Of a stretch of 64,000 nucleotides of DNA, positions 12,399-25,000 are shown piece after piece. The position numbers and the translations under genes were made by a program. Position 1 is the first letter of the stretch. Every line of letters starts with the position of its first letter. The notes beneath the pieces are model-generated. The model saw only the letters and a program-made list of their open reading frames with translations. It did no database searches and was not told the origin of the DNA. The stretch is taken from assembly GCA_964019135.1 (NCBI GenBank), contig OZ025252.1, positions 49,822,959 to 49,886,958 of the forward strand, given 5' to 3'. The stretch is from Arenicola marina. Lineage: Eukaryota; Annelida; Polychaeta; Arenicolidae.

Positions 12399-15300
12399 GT
12401 TGTGGACAGTGTGGACAGCCGATGCATGGACAGTGTTTACAACCGAGGTATGGACATTGTGGACAGTCGAGAGGTGGACAGTGTGGACAGCCGAGATGTG
12501 GACAGTGTGGACAGCCGAGGTATGGACAGTGTGGACAGCCGAGGTATGGACAGCGCCTACAGCCGAGGTGTGGACAGTACGGACAGCCGAGGTGTGGACA
12601 GTGTAGACAGCCGAGGTATGGACAGTGCGGACAGCCCAGGTGTGGACAGTGCGGACAGCCGAGGTGTGGACAGTGTAGAGAGCCGAGTTGTGGACAGTGT
12701 GGACAGCCGAGGTGTGGACAGTGTAGACAGCCGAGGTGTGGACAATGTGAACAGCCGTGGTGTGGACAGCCGAGGTATGGACAGTGCGGACAGCCGAGGT
12801 GTGGACAGTGTAGACAGCCGAGATGTGGACAGCCGAGGTATGGACAGTGCGGACAGCCGAGGTGTGGACAGTGTGGACAGCCGAGGTGTGGACACCCGAG
12901 GTATGGGCAGTGCGGACAGCCGAGGTGTGGACAGTGTAGACAGCCGAGGTATGGGCAGTGTGGACAGTGTGGACAGCGGAGGTGTGGACACTGTGGACAG
13001 CCGAGGTATGGACAGTGTGGACAGTCGAGGTGTGGACAGCGTGGACAGTGTGGACAGCCGAGGTGTGGACAGTGTGGACAACCGAGGTATGGACAGTGTG
13101 GACAGCCGAGGTATGGACAGTGCGGACAGCCGAGGTGTGGACAGTACGGACAGCCGTGGTGTGGACAGTACGGACAGCCGAGGTATGGACAGTGCGGACA
13201 GCCGAGGTGTGGACAGTGTGGACAGCCGAGGTGTGGACAGCCGAGGTATGGACAGTGTAGACAGCCGAGGTATGGGCAGTGTGGACAGTGTGGACAGCCG
13301 AGGTGTGGACAGTGTGGACAGCCGAGGTATGGTCAGTGTGGACAGTCGAGGTGCGGACAGTGTAGACAGCCGAGGTATGTGCAGTGTGGACAGTGTGGAC
13401 AGCCGAGGTGTGGACAGTGTGGACAGCCGAGGTATGGACAGTGTGGACAGTCGAGGTGTGGACAGTGTGGACAGTGTGGACAGCCGAGGTGTGGACAGTG
13501 TGGACAGCCGAGGTATGGACAGTGCGGACAGCCGAGGTGTGGACAGTGTGGACAGCCGAGGTGTGGACAGCCGAGGTATGGGCAGTGCGGACAGCCGAGG
13601 TGTGGACAGTGTAGACAGCCGAGGTATGGGCAGTGTGGACAGTGTGGACAGCCGAGGTGTGGACAGTGTGGACAGCCGAGGTATGGACAGTGTGGACAGT
13701 CGAGGTGTGGACAGTGTGGACAGTGTGGACAGCCGAGGTGTGGACAGTGTGGACAGCCGAGGTATGGACAGTGTGGACAGCCGAGGTATGGACAGTGCGG
13801 ACAGCCGAGGTGTGGACAGTACGGACAGCCGTGGTGTGGACAGTACGGACAGCCGAGGTATGGACAGTGCGGACAGCCGAGGTGTGGACAGTGTGGACAG
13901 CCGAGGTGTGGACAGCCGAGGTATGGGCAGTGCGGACAGCCGAGGTGTGGACAGTGTAGACAGCCGAGGTATGGGCAGTGTGGACAGTGTGGACAGCCGA
14001 GGTGTGGACAGTGTGGACAGCCGAGGTATAGACAGTGTGGACAGTCGAGGTGTGGACAGTGTGGACAGTGTGGACAGCCGAGGTGTGGACAGTGTGGACA
14101 GCCGAGGTATGGACAGTGTGGACAGCCGAGGTATGGACAGTGCGGACAGCCGTGGTGTGGACAGCCGAGGTATGGACAGTGCGGACAACCGAGGTTTGGA
14201 CAGTACGGACAGCCGAGGTGTGGACAGTGTAGACAGCCGAGGTGTGGACAGTGCGGACAGCCCAGGTGTGGACAGTGCGGACAGCCGAGGTGTGGACAGT
14301 GTAGACAGCCGAGGTATGGACAGTGCGGACAGCCGATGTATGGACAGTGTGGACAACCGAGGTGTGGACAGTACGGACAGCCGAGGTGTGGACAGTGTAG
14401 ACAGCCGAGGTGTGGACAGTGCGGACAGCCGAGGTGTGGACAGTGTGGACAGCCGAGGTGTGGACAGCGTAGACAGCCGAGGTGTGGACAATGTGAACAG
14501 CCGTGGTGTGGACAGCCGAGGTGTGGACAGTGCGGACAGCCGAGGTGTGGACAGTGTAGACAGCCGAGGTGTGGACAGTGTGGACAGCCGAGGTGTGGAC
14601 AGCCGAGGTATGGGCAGTGCGGACAGCCGAGGTGTGGACAGTGTAGACAGCCGAGGTATGGACAGCGCGGACAGCCGAGGTGTGGACAGTACGGACAGCC
14701 GAGGTGTGGACAGTGTAGACAGCCGAGGTATGGACAGTGCGGACAGCCCAGGTGTGGACAGTGCGGACAGCCGAGGTGTGGACAGTGTAGACAGCCGAGG
14801 TGTGGACAGTGTGGACAGCCGAGGTGTGGACAGTGTAGACAGCCGAGGTGTGGACAATGTGAACAGCCGTGGTGTGGACAGCCGAGGTAAGGACAGTGCG
14901 GACAGCCGAGGTGTGGACAGTGTAGACAGCCGAGGTGTGGACAGCCGAGGTATGGACAGTGCGGACAGCCGGGGTGTGGACAGTGTGGACAGCCGAGGTG
15001 TGGACAGCCGAGGTATGGGCAGTGCGGACAGCCGAGGTGTGGACAGTGTAGACAGCCGAGGTATGGGCAGTGTGGACAGTGTGGACAGCCGAGGTGTGGA
15101 CAGTGTGGACAGCCGAGGTATGGACAGTTTGGACAGTCGAGGTGTGGACAGCTTGGACAGTGTGGACAGCCGAGGTGTGGACAGTGTGGACAGCAGAGGT
15201 ATAGACAGTACGGACAGCCGTGGTGTGGACAGTACGGACAACCGAGGTATGGACAGTGCGGACAGCCGAGGTGTGGACAGTGTGGACAGCCGAGGTGTGG

Positions 15301-18300
15301 ACAGCCGAAGTATGGACAGTGTAGACAGCCGAGGTATGGGCAGTGTGGACAGTGTGGACAGCCGAGGTGTGGACAGTGTGGACAGCCGAGGTATGGACAG
15401 TGTGGACAGTCGAGGTGTGGACAGTGTAGACAGCCGAGGTATGGGCAGTGTGGACAGTGTGGACAGCCGAGGTGTGGACAGTGTGGACAGCCGAGGTATG
15501 GACAGTGTGGACAGTCGAGGTGTGGACAGTGTGGACAGTGTGGACAGCCGAGGTGTGGACAGTGTGGACAGCCGAGGTATGCACAGTGCGGACAGCCGAG
15601 GTGTGGACAGTGTGGACAGCCGAGGGGTGGACAGCCGAGGTATGGGCAGTGCGGACAGCCGAGGTATGGACAGTGTGGACAGTGTAGACAGCCGAGGTAT
15701 GGGCAGTGTGGACAGTGTGGACAGCCGAGATGTGGACAGTGTGGACAGCCGAGGTATGGACAGTGTGGACAGTCGAGGTGTGGACAGTGTGGACAGCCGA
15801 GGTGTGGACAGTGTGGACAGCCGAGGTATGGACAGTGTGGACAGCCGAGGTATGGACAGTGCGGACAGCCGAGGTGTGGACAGTACGGACAGCCGTGGTG
15901 TGGACAGTACGGACAGCCGAGGTATGGACAGTGCGGATAGCCGAGGTGTGGACAGTGTGGACAGCCGAGGTGTGGACAGCCGAGGTATGGGCAGTGCGGA
16001 CAGCCGAGGTGTGGACAGTGTAGACAGCCGAGGTATGGGCAGTGTGGACAGTGTGGACAGCCGAGGTGTGGACAGTGTGGACAGCCGAGGTATGGACAGT
16101 GTGGACAGTCGAGGTGTGGACAGTGTGGACAGTGTGGACAGCCGAGGTGTGGACAGTGTGGACAGCCGAGGTATGGACAGTGTGGACAGCCGAGGTATGA
16201 ACAGTGCGGACAGCCGTGGTGTGGACAGCCGAGGTATGGACAGTGCGGACAACCGAGGTGTGGACAGTACGGACAGCCGAGGTGTGGACAGTGTAGACAG
16301 CCGAGGTGTGGACAGTGCGGACAGCCGAGGTGTGGACAGTGCGGAAAGCCGAGGTGTGGACAGTGTAGACAGTCGAGGTATGGACAGTGCGGACAGCCGA
16401 TGTATGGACAGTGCGGACAGCCGAGGTGTGGACAGTGTGGACAGCCGAGGTGTGGACAGTGTAGACAGCCGAGGTGTGGACAATGTGAACAGCCGTGGTG
16501 TGGACAGCCGAGGTATGGACAGTGCGGACAGCCGAGGTGTGGACAGTGTAGACAGCCGAGGTGTGGACAGCCGAGGTGTGGACAGCCGAGGTGTGGACAT
16601 TGCGAACAGCCGAGGTTTGGACAGTGTGGAGAGCCGAGGTATGGACAGTGTGGACAACCGAGGTATGGACAGTGTGGACATCCGAGGTTTGGACATTGCG
16701 AACAGCCGAGGTTTGCACAGTGTGGAGAGCCGAGGTATGGACGGTGTGGACAACCGAGGTATGGACAGTGCGGACAGTCGAGGTGTGGACAGTGTGGACA
16801 GCCGAAGTATGGACAGCGCGGACAGCCGAGGTGTGGACAGTGCGGACAGCCGAGGTGTGGACAGTGTGAATAGCCGAGGTGTGGACAGTGTAGACAGCCG
16901 AGGTGTGGACAATGTGGACAGCGGAGGTGTGGACAGCCGAGGTGTCGACCGTGTGGACAGCCGAGGTGTGGACAGTGTGGACAGCCGAGGTGTGGACAGC
17001 CGAGGTGTGGACAGCCGAGGTGTGGACAGTGTGGACATCCGAGGTATGAACATTGCGGACAGCCGAGGTGTGGACAGTGTGGACAGCCGAGGTATGGACG
17101 GTGTGGACATCCGAGGTATGGACATTGAGGACAGCCGAGGTGTGGACAGTGAGGACAGCCGAGGTTTGGACATTGCGAACAGCCGAGGTTTGGACAGTGT
17201 GGAGAGCCGAGGTATGGACAGTGTGGACAACCGAGGTATGGACAGTGTGGACAGCCGAGGTATGGACAGTGTGAATAGCCGAGGTGTGGACATTGGACAG
17301 CCGAGGTATGGACAGCGCGGACAGCCGAGGTGTGGACAGTGCGGACAGCCGAGGTGTGGACAGTGCGGACAGCCGAGGTGTGGACAGTGTAGACAGCCGT
17401 GGTATGGACAGTGCGGACAGCCGATGTATGGACAGTGCGGACAGCCGAGGTGCGGACAGTGTGGAGAGCCGAGGTATGGACAGTGTGAACAGCCGATGTA
17501 TGGACAGTGCGGACAGCCGAGGTATGGACAGTGCGGACAGCCGAGGTGTGGAGAGTGCGGACAGCCGAGGTGTGGACAGTGTAGACAGCCGTGGTAGGGA
17601 CAGTGCGGACAGCCGATGTATGGACAGTGCGGACAGCCGAGGTGTGGACAGTGTGAACAGCCGAGGTGTGGACAGTGTAGACAGCCGAGGTGTGGACAAT
17701 GTGGACAGCGGAGGTGTGGACAGCCGAGGTGTCGACCGTGTGGACAGCCGAGGTGTGGACAGTGTGGACAGCCGAGGTGTGAACAGCCGAGGTGTGGACA
17801 GCCGAGGTGTGGACAGTGTGGACATCCGAGGTATGAACATTGCGGACAGCCGAGGTGTGGACAGTGTGGACAGCCGAGGTTTGGACATTGCGAACAGCCG
17901 AGGTTTGGACAGTGTGGAGAGCCGAGGTATGGACAGTGTGGACAACCGAGGTATGGACAGTGTGGACAGCCCAACTATGGACAGTGTGGACAGCCGAGGT
18001 GTGGACATTGGACAGCCGAGGTATGGACAGCGCGGACAGCCAAGGTGTGGACAGTGCGGACAGCCGAGGTGTGGACAGTGGGACAGCCGAGGTGTGGACA
18101 GTGTAGACAGCCGTGGTATGGACAGTGCGGACAGCCGATGTATGGACAGTGCGGACAGCCGAGGTGTGGACAGTGTAGACAGCCGTGGTAGGGACAGTGC
18201 GGACAGCCGATGTATGGACAGTGCGGACAGCCGAGGTGTGGACAGTGTGAACAGCCGAGGTGTGGACAGTGTAGACAGCCGAGGTGTGGACAATGTGGAC

Positions 18301-18471
18301 AGCGGAGGTGTGGACAGCCGCGGTATGGACAGTGCGGACAGCCGAGGTGTGGACAGTGTAGACAGCCGAGGTGTGGACAGCCGAGGTATGGACAGTGCGG
18401 ACAGCCGAGGTGTGGACAACCGAGGTATAGACAGTGCGGACAGCCGAGATGTGGACAGTGGCGACATCTGA
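12399..18471. repeat. 6073-bp higher-order block, full copy
   Basis: The block runs from just after one GACATCTGAG landmark to the next. It is repeated at 22064-27596 (5533 bp, with several subunit gains and losses) and, in shortened form, at 19306-21229. It includes the copy of the first window block at 15362-17597. Together with the 834-bp modules it forms a larger repeat of about 9.7 kb. Confidence 0.8.
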
Positions 18472-19305
18472 GTTGTGGACAGTGTGGACAGCCGATGCAT
18501 GGACAGTGTTTACAACCGAGGTATGGACATTGTGGACAGTCGAGAGGTGGACAGTGTGGATAGCCGAGGTGTGGACAGTGTGGACAGCCGAGGTATGGAC
18601 AGTGTGGACAGCCGAGGTATAGACAGCGCCTACAGCCGAGGTGTGGACAGTACGGACAGCCGAGGTGTGGACAGTGTAGACAGCCGAGGTATGGACAGTG
18701 CGGACAGCCCAGGTGTGGACAGTGCGGACAGCCGAGGTGTGGACATTGGACAACCGAGGTAGGGACAGCGCGGACAGCCGAGGTGTGGACAGTGCGGACA
18801 GCCGAGGTGTGGACAGTGGGACAGCCGAGGTGTGGACAGTGTAGACACCCGTGGTATGGACAGTGCGGACAGCCGATGTATGGACAGTGCGGGCAGCCGA
18901 GGTCTGGACAGTGTGGAGAGCCGAGGTATGGACAGTGTGAACAGCCGATGTATGGACAGTGCGGACAGCCGAGGTATGGACAGTGCGGACAGCCGAGGTG
19001 TGGACAGTGTAGACAGCCGTGGTAGGGACAGTGCGGACAGCCGATGTATGGACAGTGCGGACAGCCGGGGTGTGGATAGTGTGAACAGCCGAGGTGTGGA
19101 CAGTGTAGACAGCCGAGGTGTGGACAATGTGGACAGCGGAGGTGTGGACAGCCGAGGTATGGACAGTGCGGACAGCCGAGGTGTGGACAGTGTAGACAGC
19201 CGAGGTGTGGACAGCCGAGGTATGGACAGTGCGGACAGCCGAGGTGTGGACAACCGAGGTATAGACAGTGCGGACAGCCGAGATGTGGACAGTGGCGACA
19301 TCTGA
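18472..19305. repeat. 834-bp module, copy 2 of 3
   Basis: Direct copy of 11565-12398 with the same boundary landmarks and length. It carries a private TAG-bearing subunit near 18761. Confidence 0.85.
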
Positions 19306-21229
19306 GTTGTGGACAGTGTGGACAGCCGATGCATGGACAGTGTTTACAACCGAGGTATGGACATTGTGGACAGTCGAGAGGTGGACAGTGTGGACAGCCG
19401 AGATGTGGACAGTGTGGACAGCCGAGGTATGGACAGTGTGGACAGCCGAGGTATGGACAGCGCCTACAGCCGAGGTGTGGACAGTACGGACAGCCGAGGT
19501 GTGGACAGTGTAGACAGCCGAGGTATGGACAGTGCGGACAGCCCAGGTGTGGACAGTGCGGACAGCCGAGGTGTGGACAGTGTAGAGAGCCGAGTTGTGG
19601 ACAGTGTGGACAGCCGAGGTGTGGACAGTGTAGACAGCCGAGGTGTGGACAATGTGAACAGCCGTGGTGTGGACAGCCGAGGTATGGACAGTGCGGACAG
19701 CCGAGGTGTGGACAGTGTAGACAGCCGAGATGTGGACAGCCGAGGTATGGACAGTGCGGACAGCCGAGGTGTGGACAGTGTGGACAGCCGAGGTGTGGAC
19801 ACCCGAGGTATGGGCAGTGCGGACAGCCGAGGTGTGGACAGTGTAGACAGCCGAGGTATGGGCAGTGTGGACAGTGTGGACAGCGGAGGTGTGGACACTG
19901 TGGACAGCCGAGGTATGGACATTGAGGACAGCCGAGGTGTGGACAGTGAGGACAGCCGAGGTTTGGACATTGCGAACAGCCGAGGTTTGGACAGTGTGGA
20001 GAGCCGAGGTATGGACAGTGTGGACAACCGAGGTATGGACAGTGTGGACAGCCGAGGTATGGACAGTGTGAATAGCCGAGGTGTGGACATTGGACAGCCG
20101 AGGTATGGACAGCGCGGACAGCCGAGGTGTGGACAGTGCGGACAGCCGAGGTGTGGACAGTGCGGACAGCCGAGGTGTGGACAGTGTAGACAGCCGTGGT
20201 ATGGACAGTGCGGACAGCCGATGTATGGACAGTGCGGACAGCCGAGGTGCGGACAGTGTGGAGAGCCGAGGTATGGACAGTGTGAACAGCCGATGTATGG
20301 ACAGTGCGGACAGCCGAGGTATGGACAGTGCGGACAGCCGAGGTGTGGAGAGTGCGGACAGCCGAGGTGTGGACAGTGTAGACAGCCGTGGTAGGGACAG
20401 TGCGGACAGCCGATGTATGGACAGTGCGGACAGCCGAGGTGTGGACAGTGTGAACAGCCGAGGTGTGGACAGTGTAGACAGCCGAGGTGTGGACAATGTG
20501 GACAGCGGAGGTGTGGACAGCCGAGGTGTCGACCGTGTGGACAGCCGAGGTGTGGACAGTGTGGACAGCCGAGGTGTGAACAGCCGAGGTGTGGACAGCC
20601 GAGGTGTGGACAGTGTGGACATCCGAGGTATGAACATTGCGGACAGCCGAGGTGTGGACAGTGTGGACAGCCGAGGTTTGGACATTGCGAACAGCCGAGG
20701 TTTGGACAGTGTGGAGAGCCGAGGTATGGACAGTGTGGACAACCGAGGTATGGACAGTGTGGACAGCCCAACTATGGACAGTGTGGACAGCCGAGGTGTG
20801 GACATTGGACAGCCGAGGTATGGACAGCGCGGACAGCCAAGGTGTGGACAGTGCGGACAGCCGAGGTGTGGACAGTGGGACAGCCGAGGTGTGGACAGTG
20901 TAGACAGCCGTGGTATGGACAGTGCGGACAGCCGATGTATGGACAGTGCGGACAGCCGAGGTGTGGACAGTGTAGACAGCCGTGGTAGGGACAGTGCGGA
21001 CAGCCGATGTATGGACAGTGCGGACAGCCGAGGTGTGGACAGTGTGAACAGCCGAGGTGTGGACAGTGTAGACAGCCGAGGTGTGGACAATGTGGACAGC
21101 GGAGGTGTGGACAGCCGCGGTATGGACAGTGCGGACAGCCGAGGTGTGGACAGTGTAGACAGCCGAGGTGTGGACAGCCGAGGTATGGACAGTGCGGACA
21201 GCCGAGATGTGGACAGTGGCGACATCTGA
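19306..21229. repeat. Shortened copy of the 6073-bp block with a 4149-bp internal deletion
   Basis: The first about 610 bp follow 12399-13010. The sequence then jumps at GGTATGGACATTGAGGAC (about 19911-19928) to the equivalent of 17118 onward, identified by the rare AGTGAGGACAGCC subunit. The length difference, 6073 minus 1924 = 4149 bp, is a multiple of three. This fits exchange between misaligned subunits. Confidence 0.75.
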
Positions 21230-22063
21230 GTTGTGGACAGTGTGGACAGCCGATGCATGGACAGTGTTTACAACCGAGGTATGGACATTGTGGACAGTCG
21301 AGAGGTGGACAGTGTGGATAGCCGAGGTGTGGACAGTGTGGACAGCCGAGGTATGGACAGTGTGGACAGCCGAGGTATAGACAGCGCCTACAGCCGAGGT
21401 GTGGACAGTACGGACAGCCGAGGTGTGGACAGTGTAGACAGCCGAGGTATGGACAGTGCGGACAGCCCAGGTGTGGACAGTGCGGACAGCCGAGGTGTGG
21501 ACATTGGACAACCGAGGTATGGACAGCGCGGACAGCCGAGGTGTGGACAGTGCGGACAGCCGAGGTGTGGACAGTGGGACAGCCGAGGTGTGGACAGTGT
21601 AGACACCCGTGGTATGGACAGTGCGGACAGCCGATGTATGGACAGTGCGGGCAGCCGAGGTCTGGACAGTGTGGAGAGCCGAGGTATGGACAGTGTGAAC
21701 AGCCGATGTATGGACAGTGCGGACAGCCGAGGTATGGACAGTGCGGACAGCCGAGGTGTGGACAGTGTAGACAGCCGTGGTAGGGACAGTGCGGACAGCC
21801 GATGTATGGACAGTGCGGACAGCCGGGGTGTGGATAGTGTGAACAGCCGAGGTGTGGACAGTGTAGACAGCCGAGGTGTGGACAATGTGGACAGCGGAGG
21901 TGTGGACAGCCGAGGTATGGACAGTGCGGACAGCCGAGGTGTGGACAGTGTAGACAGCCGAGGTGTGGACAGCCGAGGTATGGACAGTGCGGACAGCCGA
22001 GGTGTGGACAACCGAGGTATAGACAGTGCGGACAGCCGAGATGTGGACAGTGGCGACATCTGA
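21230..22063. repeat. 834-bp module, copy 3 of 3
   Basis: Direct copy of 11565-12398, again between GACATCTGAG landmarks and starting with the GATGCATGGACAGTGTTTAC variant. Confidence 0.85.
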
Positions 22064-25000
22064 GTTGTGGACAGTGTGGACAGCCGATGCATGGACAGTG
22101 TTTACAACCGAGGTATGGACATTGTGGACAGTCGAGAGGTGGACAGTGTGGACAGCCGAGATGTGGACAGTGTGGACAGCCGAGGTATGGACAGTGTGGA
22201 CAGCCGAGGTATGGACAGCGCCTACAGCCGAGGTGTGGACAGTACGGACAGCCGAGGTGTGGACAGTGTAGACAGCCGAGGTATGGACAGTGCGGACAGC
22301 CCAGGTGTGGACAGTGCGGACAGCCGAGGTGTGGACAGTGTAGAGAGCCGAGTTGTGGACAGTGTGGACAGCCGAGGTGTGGACAGTGTAGACAGCCGAG
22401 GTGTGGACAATGTGAACAGCCGTGGTGTGGACAGCCGAGGTATGGACAGTGCGGACAGCCGAGGTGTGGACAGTGTAGACAGCCGAGATGTGGACAGCCG
22501 AGGTATGGACAGTGCGGACAGCCGAGGTGTGGACAGTGTGGACAGCCGAGGTGTGGACACCCGAGGTATGGGCAGTGCGGACAGCCGAGGTGTGGACAGT
22601 GTAGACAGCCGAGGTATGGGCAGTGTGGACAGTGTGGACAGCGGAGGTGTGGACACTGTGGACAGCCGAGGTATGGACAGTGTGGACAGTCGAGGTGTGG
22701 ACAGCGTGGACAGTGTGGACAGCCGAGGTGTGGACAGTGTGGACAACCGAGGTATGGACAGTGTGGACAGCCGAGGTATGGACAGTGCGGACAGCCGAGG
22801 TATGGACAGTACGGACAGCCGTGGTGTGGACAGTACGGACAGCCGAGGTATGGACAGTGCGGACAGCCGAGGTGTGGACAGTGTGGACAGCCGAGGTGTG
22901 GACAGCCGAGGTATGGACAGTGTAGACAGCCGAGGTATGGGCAGTGTGGACAGTGTGGACAGCCGAGGTGTGGACAGTGTGGACAGCCGAGGTATGGTCA
23001 GTGTGGACAGTCGAGGTGCGGACAGTGTAGACAGCCGAGGTATGTGCAGTGTGGACAGTGTGGACAGCCGAGGTGTGGACAGTGTGGACAGCCGAGGTAT
23101 GGACAGTGTGGACAGTCGAGGTGTGGACAGTGTGGACAGTGTGGACAGCCGAGGTGTGGACAGTGTGGACAGCCGAGGTATGGACAGTGCGGACAGCCGA
23201 GGTGTGGACAGTGTGGACAGCCGAGGTGTGGACAGCCGAGGTATGGGCAGTGCGGACAGCCGAGGTGTGGACAGTGTAGACAGCCGAGGTATGGGCAGTG
23301 TGGACAGTGTGGACAGCCGAGATGTGGACAGTGTGGACAGCCGAGGTATGGACAGTGTGGACAGTCGAGGTGTGGACAGTGTGGACAGTGTGGACAGCCG
23401 AGGTGTGGACAGTGTGGACAGCCGAGGTATGGACAGTGTGGACAGCCGAGGTATGGACAGTGCGGACAGCCGAGGTGTGGACAGTACGGACAGCCGTGGT
23501 GTGGACAGTACGGACAGCCGAGGTATGGACAGTGCGGACAGCCGAGGTGTGGACAGTGTGGACAGCCGAGGTGTGGACAGCCGAGGTATGGGCAGTGCGG
23601 ACAGCCGAGGTGTGGACAGTGTAGACAGCCGAGGTATGGGCAGTGTGGACAGTGTGGACAGCCGAGGTGTGGACAGTGTGGACAGCCGAGGTATAGACAG
23701 TGTGGACAGTCGAGGTGTGGACAGTGTGGACAGTGTGGACAGCCGAGGTGTGGACAGTGTGGACAGCCGAGGTATGGACAGTGTGGACAGCCGAGGTATG
23801 GACAGTGCGGACAGCCGTGGTGTGGACAGCCGAGGTATGGACAGTGCGGACAACCGAGGTGTGGACAGTACGGACAGCCGAGGTGTGGACAGTGTAGACA
23901 GCCGAGGTGTGGACAGTGCGGACAGCCCAGGTGTGGACAGTGCGGACAGCCGAGGTGTGGACAGTGTAGACAGCCGAGGTATGGACAGTGCGGACAGCCG
24001 ATGTATGGACAGTGTGGACAACCGAGGTGTGGACAGTACGGACAGCCGAGGTGTGGACAGTGTAGACAGCCGAGGTGTGGACAGTGCGGACAGCCGAGGT
24101 GTGGACAGTGTGGACAGCCGAGGTGTGGACAGCGTAGACAGCCGAGGTGTGGACAATGTGAACAGCCGTGGTGTGGACAGCCGAGGTGTGGGCAGTGCGG
24201 ACGGCCGAGGTGTGGACAGTGTAGACAGCCGAGGTGTGGACAGTGTGGACAGCCGAGGTGTGGACAGCCGAGGTATGGGCAGTGCGGACAGCCGAGGTGT
24301 GGACAGTGTAGACAGCCGAGGTATGGACAGCGCGGACAGCCGAGGTGTGGACAGTACGGACAGCCGAGGTGTGGACAGTGTAGACAGCCGAGGTATGGAC
24401 AGTGCGGACAGCCCAGGTGTGGACAGTGCGGACAGCCGAGGTGTGGACAGTGTAGACAGCCGAGGTGTGGACAGTGTGGACAGCCGAGGTGTGGACAGTG
24501 TAGACAGCCGAGGTGTGGACAATGTGAACAGCCGTGGTGTGGACAGCCGAGGTATGGACAGTGCGGACAGCCGAGGTGTGGACAGTGTAGACAGCCGAGG
24601 TGTGGACAGCCGAGGTATGGACAGTGCGGACAGCCGAGGTGTGGACAGTGTAGACAGCCGAGGTGTGGACAGCCGAGGTATGGACAGTGCGGACAGCCGA
24701 GGTGTGGACAGTGTGGACAGCCGAGGTGTGGACAGCCGAGGTATGGGCAGTGCGGACAGCCGAGGTGTGGACAGTGTAGACAGCCGAGGTATGGGCAGTG
24801 TGGACAGTGTGGACAGCCGAGGTGTGGACAGTGTGGACAGCCGAGGTATGGACAGTTTGGACAGTCGAGGTGTGGACAGCTTGGACAGTGTGGACAGCCG
24901 AGGTGTGGACAGTGTGGACAGCATAGGTATAGACAGTACGGACAGCCGTGGTGTGGACAGTACGGACAACCGAGGTATGGACAGTGCGGACAGCCGAGGT

